Shown here one piece after another: positions 58,801 through 64,000 of a DNA stretch of 64,000 nt. A program made the translations under genes and the position numbers. The stretch is from Nissolia schottii (taxonomy: Eukaryota > Streptophyta > Magnoliopsida > Fabales > Fabaceae), in NCBI GenBank assembly GCA_003254905.1, contig QANU01047900.1, positions 366,894 to 430,893 on the forward strand, given 5' to 3'. Position 1 is the stretch's first letter; the number at the start of each line of letters is the position of its first letter. The notes beneath the pieces are model-generated. The model searched no databases and had not been told where the DNA came from. It saw only the letters and a list, made by a program, of their open reading frames with translations.

Positions 58801-59768
58801 ATGGGAATTCACTCAGACTTATGAAGCGAATTATGCATGAGTGTTCTATCAAAACAACAAATATTAAGCCTTTTTAACCATGATGCGTGAAGTATTCATG
58901 AATCCAACACTGAAATCATGCGTATTATTAACTAGTCCATTCCTCCAACAACAAAAGTTCAAATTCTTTGAGGAAAAAAGGCCAATTCATAAAAGGAAGA
59001 CGTACTTGGCATGTTGCAAGCGTATCCTTACAGTTTTGAAGACTGCCAAAAACAGAGTCCCAGAAAAAAAAAAAGTTTAGGCTCAAATAGTTTACTCACT
59101 GCAATCCGAAAGAGAATACAGAGAAATACCTCTCTCGGAGAGACAAAATCATTCCTGTTGTTACACCAGAAGCAGCTTCTTCAGCTTTTGATTTGGCCTG
59201 ACTCAATAACAGCGCAAATTACAGTTTAGAATTCTTTAATAAAAAAAAAATCAAATATTTTATTCTTCTTCTTTTTCCCTTTTTCATCGGCAACTAAGCC
59301 ATGGAAGTGAAGCTAGATCTTCCTATCCCATGCTAACTTTTTCCTTTTCATTTCACAGTACTAAAATCAGGAATCATGCTTAAAGAAAATTGATTTCAAA
59401 CCACTTGAACCAACTAACAATATTCATCATGACCGTGCAAGCGTTAAGGGATTACCTTCTTGGGTGTGAAAGGGTCATTGTCGTAATCTTCATCGTCATA
59501 GTCAGGGGATGGCCTTTTCTGCCCTGTATTACAAATATATAAGCGAACAATGAAAGAATGAGAACAAATGCACTAGCATGAGAGAGAGAGAGAGAGAGAG
59601 AGACCTGAATGTGTTCCGCCAAATCCGCCTCCAAAATCGAAGTCTTGCTGCGTTTGAGAAAAAAGTGGAATTGAGGTTGAAGGAGGAGGGGTATGAGTAT
59701 TTTAGAAGGGAAATTACATGAGAAAGCAAACGGTGACTTACATCGTCGAAATGAGCAGGGGAAGCCAT
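52889..59768 (-). CDS. FIP37: FIP37 / WTAP homologue, m6A methyltransferase complex subunit, 14 exons
   Basis: Nuclear coiled-coil protein that, in plants and animals, holds the MTA/MTB (METTL3/14) mRNA adenosine methyltransferase together. Exons: 59768-59742, 59647-59605, 59523-59456, 59197-59130, 59042-59006, 58643-58556, 57837-57773, 57673-57596, 56645-56598, 55627-55574, 54803-54642, 54261-54192, 53751-53696, 53062-52889. All junctions are GT-AG with matching phase: 345 residues, against 330 in Arabidopsis FIP37. Landmarks: GVTTGMILSLRES, KSEIQKWHIAFQNE, AKREQEIAELKSAVRDLKAQ, ARRLLLDPAVHEEFSRLK, KELQDNIAAVNFTPQSK, CRTLQEENEEIGNQASEGK. The N-terminal 46 residues (Gly/Asp-rich, then GQKRPSPDYDDEDYDND) differ from the usual FGDLEDDEDDIFG stretch, and the tail after residue 320 is also unusual. 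It may be a diverged paralogue. Confidence 0.95.
55808..56110 (-). repeat. RTE-type LINE 3' scrap in a FIP37 intron
   Basis: The inverted sequence carries TAGCCGACCCCACCTAGTTG, the widespread plant RTE 3' coding end (VADPT-like), preceded by decayed C-terminal coding. About 300 bp, with stops in all frames. It lies in the intron between exons 9 and 10. Confidence 0.6.
59580..59603. repeat. (GA)n microsatellite at the donor of FIP37 intron 2
   Basis: On the gene strand, intron 2 begins GT directly followed by (CT)n. The repeat takes up donor positions from +2 onward. Confidence 0.9.
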
Positions 59769-60000
59769 TGAGCTCGAAAACCCTAGAAATTCGAGACACG
59801 CAGGGAACGGAAGGGAAGGGAAGAGCGAACCAACTGCTGCTGCAACCTGCAGTTATACGCTTGCTTCTGAAAATGCCAAGAACAAATTCGCAAGTTGCTA
59901 GTGCTAGATTGCGAACTTGCAATTAAACCAACGCTAACCAGTACACACTTTGCTTTTTTTTTTTTTCTTTTTTTTTTTAATCTTTTAGTAAACCTCACAT
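59769..60000 (-). promoter_or_regulatory. FIP37 5' flank
   Basis: About 230 bp between the start codon and the next repeat. It contains a T/A homopolymer block (59951-59979) and GAAGGGAAGGGAA-type purine words just upstream of the ATG. No TATA box was convincingly seen. Confidence 0.4.
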
Positions 60001-60970
60001 TCGCCTCTTACAACTTTGAGTAATAAAAATGTGTGGTGCATATTATTTTTTTTATGTCTTAATTTACCACCATATTAAATACATATTTTTTATATTCTTT
60101 CATATTTTCTCTCACATACATCTTATTCTCCTTCTCCTTTTTTTGTGTTCATTTATTTCCTTATGTTCTCTCCTTTCTCTTTTCTTCTTCATTTTTTTTT
60201 CATTTTTCACAAACGTTTTTTTCTTTCATTTTTTTTTCTTGTTCATTTTTATTCAATTAAAATCATATTCATTTTTTTTGCAAGACATTGTAGATCTCAT
60301 AGTTTTTATTTTTTGCTTTCGTCATCTTTTTTGTTTTTGGCAATTTAAAAGTTTGTGCATGTGTGAAATAAAGTTTTTGCATAATTATTCAAAAATTTGT
60401 GTATATGTTCATCAAGGTTTTCTTCTTGGTCGTCATTATTGTTTTCATGTCTGTCATAATATTCATTTCTAATTTTTAAAAAATTTATACACATGTATAA
60501 AAAAAAGTTTATTCATTATTGTTCAAAATTTTGTGCACATATTCACCGAAGTTTTCTTCTTCGTCTTCGTCTTTTTGTTTTTGTTGTTCAAAATTTTGTA
60601 TATGTTTTTTAAAAAAGTTTGTGTATTCTTGCTCAAAAGTTTGTGCACTTGAGTACCAAAATTTTCTTATTTGTCGTTTTCATTTCATTTTTGTTTTATT
60701 ATTTATTTTAGGTTGTTGAAAAGTTTGTGCCCATCAAAAGTTTGTAAATGTATTTAAAAATATTTGTGCATGGTAGTGAGTGAGTCCACGTGCGTAGAAT
60801 TTAAGTGGAGAATAGGAGATAGAGTGCCACAATTACTTTTCGTTATTTAATACATCGTAGATCCGATTTGATTTAGTTCCGTATATAAAAATGTGTGTGC
60901 ATGTATGTAAAAAAAGTTTGTGCATTCAGAGCTACTATATATACCATATAGTGGCTGAATTGTGGCAGAA
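60001..60970 (+). repeat. Dispersed TTTGTGCA-rich repeat, copy 3 (longest)
   Basis: T-rich leader, then repeated AAAGTTTGTGCA words and TTTTCTTCTTCGTC blocks, then the tail AGAGTGCCACAATTACTTTTCG, as in copy 1. Ends near GGGTGTACATGCAAC, reminiscent of the termini of the MITE at 23784-24032. The T-rich frames here are not genes. Confidence 0.7.
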
Positions 60971-62859
60971 AAATGGGTGTACATGCAACAACACTCTTTG
61001 AATAAACCCAACTGCAATTCCTCACAATTATAAAAACAAAATAAAAATAAAAAATTAGACATTCCGTGGTCTTGGTATAACCTCACCTGGTCACCCACAT
61101 TATTGCTTAGGTAAACTTTAGTTCTTCTATCATACATCTTAAGTATAAAATTCATGGATGGCCACTTGAACTTTAATTATTGGATTAATTTTTTTGAATT
61201 ATAGATTAAATTTCTTGCAATCCAATGGCTCACTATTTTAAATGCACACTATAAACAATCAAAACTTCACCTCCACCCTACCCCCATCCAGCCACTCAAC
61301 CCAAAATCGTTCACCACCATCACCATCATGACACCACTAACCCTCACCACATCAGCCTCACCAAATCGCACCACTCCACCAAATTAAACCAGCCACCTCA
61401 AGAAGAAGAAGAGCATGAACAACAACACCATGCCCTCAAATAACAATTTCTCTTTGCCAATAACAATCCCAAATTTCCTTCCCTAATTCCCCTTTATCCC
61501 AACTATTATAGTTTTTTTTTCTTTCTTTTTCATGTGTTTTTGATGTGAATTTATGTAGTTTTTGGGTTGTGGGAATGGTGTTTGGGTGTGGGACTTTGGG
61601 GTTGTCGTGGGTTGCGAAGGTGGCGTTTGATGGCAATTGTGCTGGTTGGTGGGGGGTTAGGGTTGCAATGGTGAATGGGGGATTTGATGTGGTTGAGGGT
61701 GTGGCTGTGGTGTATGGGGGGTTGCGGTGGTGGGTGGCAGTGTTGGTAGAGGCTTTAATGGTAGTGGAGAGTGTGGTTGTGGTGGTGGGTACGATGGTGG
61801 CGTAGGGTTTGACAGGGAGCTAAGGTGAGGTGCGAGTGAGGTTATCACTGAGGATCACATGATGTCCACTTTTTTTAATTGTGAGAAACTATAGTGGTGG
61901 TTCCTTTTGTTAGGGACCAACTTATCCTATTCCCAAATTGTAAGGGCCAAATTAGGGGTTTACTCTTTTGTATTTATAAAACATCATTTTTGTTTGGCTT
62001 TGTCAATTTTGTCATCAAACTTTTAAAATCATCAAAATTGTCATCAAACTTTTAAATATCCATCAAAATTGTCCTTCATTATCTTAACCTAAGGACAAAC
62101 TTAATGAATGTTTGACAACTTCGAAAACAATTTTGAAATTTTTTAAATTTAGGGGACAAAATTGATGGAAACTACCAACTTCAAGGACAAAGATGATATT
62201 TTACTCTCTTTTTTTTTTTTCAGATTGAAACACCAACGTTTGAACCCTAATATTAGAAATTTGAATAACTTAGTTTAATCTAGTTGGAGGCTCTTATAAG
62301 GATTGAAATATCCTAACGATAATTTTTTTCTTTTTTATAATTTTCAAAACTCAAACTTGATAATATTGATTAAGGGATTCACATCACCTCGACAAACCCT
62401 AGATTGGTTAACTAGGTAACCGTAGGAGGACATATATTTAAATGATTTCACTATTTAAAAAAATTAATAATGAAGACTTTTGAATATTGTAAGAGTTTAA
62501 TTGTAAACCATTTTTCATGCATAACTTTTTAAGTAATGAATGAGAAAGTCAACTGTTTTTTATTATGTGTCAAAATTTGATTGGGTTACGTGTAAAAAAA
62601 ATACTCATTTTGCAATGTATTCAATAGTGAAAAAACAAATGACCTATTTTCAATGTGAAAATTTTCTTTTCATTCTTACCAAAAAAAACCCTAATGTCAA
62701 TGTAGTTTATAGAGCGTGAACTGGGACTAATTTTTTTGAAGAATGCTTAATGAGAGTGTATTTGTTTTACAAGTTACTTTTGTCGAATCTTGGCATTAAA
62801 CGATTTAAAAATAAGCAAGCACTAAATCTTGAAATAATATATTAGAAAGAATAATATCA

Positions 62860-62860
<1 letters not shown>
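60971..62860. other. Intergenic with GT-rich low-complexity tract
   Basis: 61300-61430 is CACC-rich and 61560-61810 is GGTGG-rich, so the two are loosely complementary. Frames across them (for example 61545-61805) are compositional. 61960-62180 holds repeated TCAAACTTTTAAA/ATCAAAATTGTC words. No gene was recognised. Confidence 0.45.

Positions 62861-62903
<43 letters not shown>
62861..62903. repeat. (TA)n microsatellite
   Basis: Uninterrupted TA run. Confidence 0.95.
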
Positions 62904-62907
<4 letters not shown>

Positions 62908-63245
62908 AACTCATTACATTATTGTATTTATTGTAATATTTAGTCAATATGTAAGCTCTACTCATAAACAACATAAACATTTATGATTACATCTTAATTA
63001 ACATGTCATAGTCAAATCTACGTCATTGGCATTGCATATAAATTTCACTCTGTAACATACTATGGTTTGATCTCAATCAATATAACATGGTTATATATTT
63101 TACAAATTATGCTATTGTATAGAGCTTCTTTAATAAAAACACTTAATATTCTTATAAGTTGCGTTAATTTTTTTCTCTAAAAATCATGTGTGTGTGTATA
63201 TATAACTCATTGCACTATTGTATTTATTTGTACTCTCTAATCAAC
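62904..63245. other. Intergenic, no gene seen
   Basis: AT-rich, no supported feature. Confidence 0.45.
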
Positions 63246-64000
63246 ATGTGTATAGTTAGGATGCGCAAGGAGGGAATCTTTCTCCTCCAGCAGATGGTCG
63301 ACCATTGTCAAATTAGGGTTTAATAGTTCTAGGGTTCTACTGTGGATCTTATAGTAGATAATTACCCATTGCTAGAGATGATCAGGTCTACACGGTAAGG
63401 AATCCTCTGCCAGCAAATGACCAAGTCTCAAGCAATAATAATGTAATGTCTACTGTAAAATCGAATTATGTTTTATTTACTCATTAGAGACGTAGGGAAG
63501 GAAATCCTCTGCCAGCAGAAGATACAAGCAAATGACTAAGTCTTTGGCAAGAATAATGTGAAGATTTTATATACTAGTCTTAGAGTAGAGAATAATGTAA
63601 GGTTTAATGGTTTTTGTAATAAAGAATATGATGTGTTTTGAATTAATGTATTTTGGTTATATTGATTAATAATAATATTTATTTTTATTTTTGTATTAAT
63701 TAATTAATATATTTTTTTAGCATTTATTTATTTTTTATTTTTTATTTTGTTGGGCTTTCCGACAGATATATCCATCGGTGGACACCTTGGGTGCCCCCAA
63801 TTTTGGTTATGTTGATGTGTTTTGAATCAATGTATTTTGGTTATGATGATTAATAATAATATTTATTTTTATTTGTGTATTAATTAATTAATATATTTTT
63901 ATATTTTTTTAGCATTTTAATTTATTTATTTTTTATTTTGTTGGGCTTTCCAATAGATATATCCATCAGTGGACACCCTGCTACTGGTGGACACCCTGGG
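63246..64000 (+). mobile_element. CACTA-related fragment, second copy of the family at 400-1670
   Basis: 63261-63350 (ATGCGCAAGGAGGGAATC .. AGGGTTCTACTGTGGATC) matches 1331-1420, and the following ATATATCCATCGGTGGACACC words match the ATATATCAGTCGGTAAC zone at about 1521-1537. A sub-repeat CCTCTGCCAGCA occurs at 63402 and 63506. Continues beyond the window edge. Confidence 0.5.
63630..63985 (+). repeat. Direct tandem duplication, 184-bp unit
   Basis: GATGTGTTTTGAATTAATG (63630) and GATGTGTTTTGAATCAATG (63814) each start a copy that ends in GATATATCCATC.GTGGACACC. Only a few differences are seen, so the duplication is recent. A further GGTGGACACCCTGGG starts at the window end. Confidence 0.85.

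Noticed and set aside
60029-60472. 147-codon Phe/Ser-rich frame
   Set aside because: T-rich repeat sequence; the related copies at 3.8 kb and 40.5 kb do not keep the frame.
61545-61848. Val/Gly-rich and Pro-rich frames on opposite strands
   Set aside because: Low-complexity GGTGG tract; no conserved motif.

Overview
This is nuclear DNA of a flowering plant, very probably a eudicot. It is AT-rich, contains split genes with GT-AG introns, and most of it is transposable-element debris. Two host genes are clear and both lie on the minus strand: a raffinose synthase (six exons, 43895 down to 30262, 788 residues) and a FIP37/WTAP-type subunit of the mRNA m6A methyltransferase complex (fourteen exons, 59768 down to 52889, 345 residues). 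I assembled both exon by exon, and every junction keeps the reading frame. A legume source is plausible but the sequence does not prove it.

Layout. 1-5 kb: remnants of a CACTA DNA transposon, an oppositely oriented pair of LTR-like pieces and the first copy of a repeat rich in TTTGTGCA. 6.7-11.4 kb: a broken Ty1-copia fossil on the minus strand, its interior mostly replaced by other repeats. 11.9-16.2 kb: an inverted-repeat element split by a CACTA-like element that itself holds a 160-bp-arm palindrome. 19.3-21.7 kb: a related CACTA element with a decayed TNP2 transposase. 21.7-24 kb: an LTR-like repeat, a LINE ORF1 remnant and a MITE. 28-30 kb: a broken Ty3-gypsy fossil ending in an LTR directed at the 3' end of the raffinose synthase gene.

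30.3-43.9 kb: the raffinose synthase gene. Its third intron (10,483 bp) is a stack of insertions: a hAT element holding both a Mutator-like foldback element (with the assembly gap) and an L1 LINE, then another inverted-repeat element, then a TTTGTGCA repeat split by a putative solo LTR. Just upstream of the gene lie a copia remnant split by a short, structurally whole LTR element with its target duplication, and a second Mutator-like MITE. 46.4-52.8 kb is mostly intergenic. 52.9-59.8 kb is the FIP37 gene, with a small RTE-type LINE scrap in one intron and a MITE-like hairpin in the 3' flank. 60-64 kb: another TTTGTGCA repeat and a CACTA-type terminus sharing sequence with the left end of the window.

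The two genes belong to unrelated pathways (raffinose-family oligosaccharides in the cytosol; mRNA methylation in the nucleus), and nothing suggests they work together. I found no undescribed multi-gene system. The strongest observations are nested insertions whose boundaries are fixed by target-site duplications read directly from the sequence.
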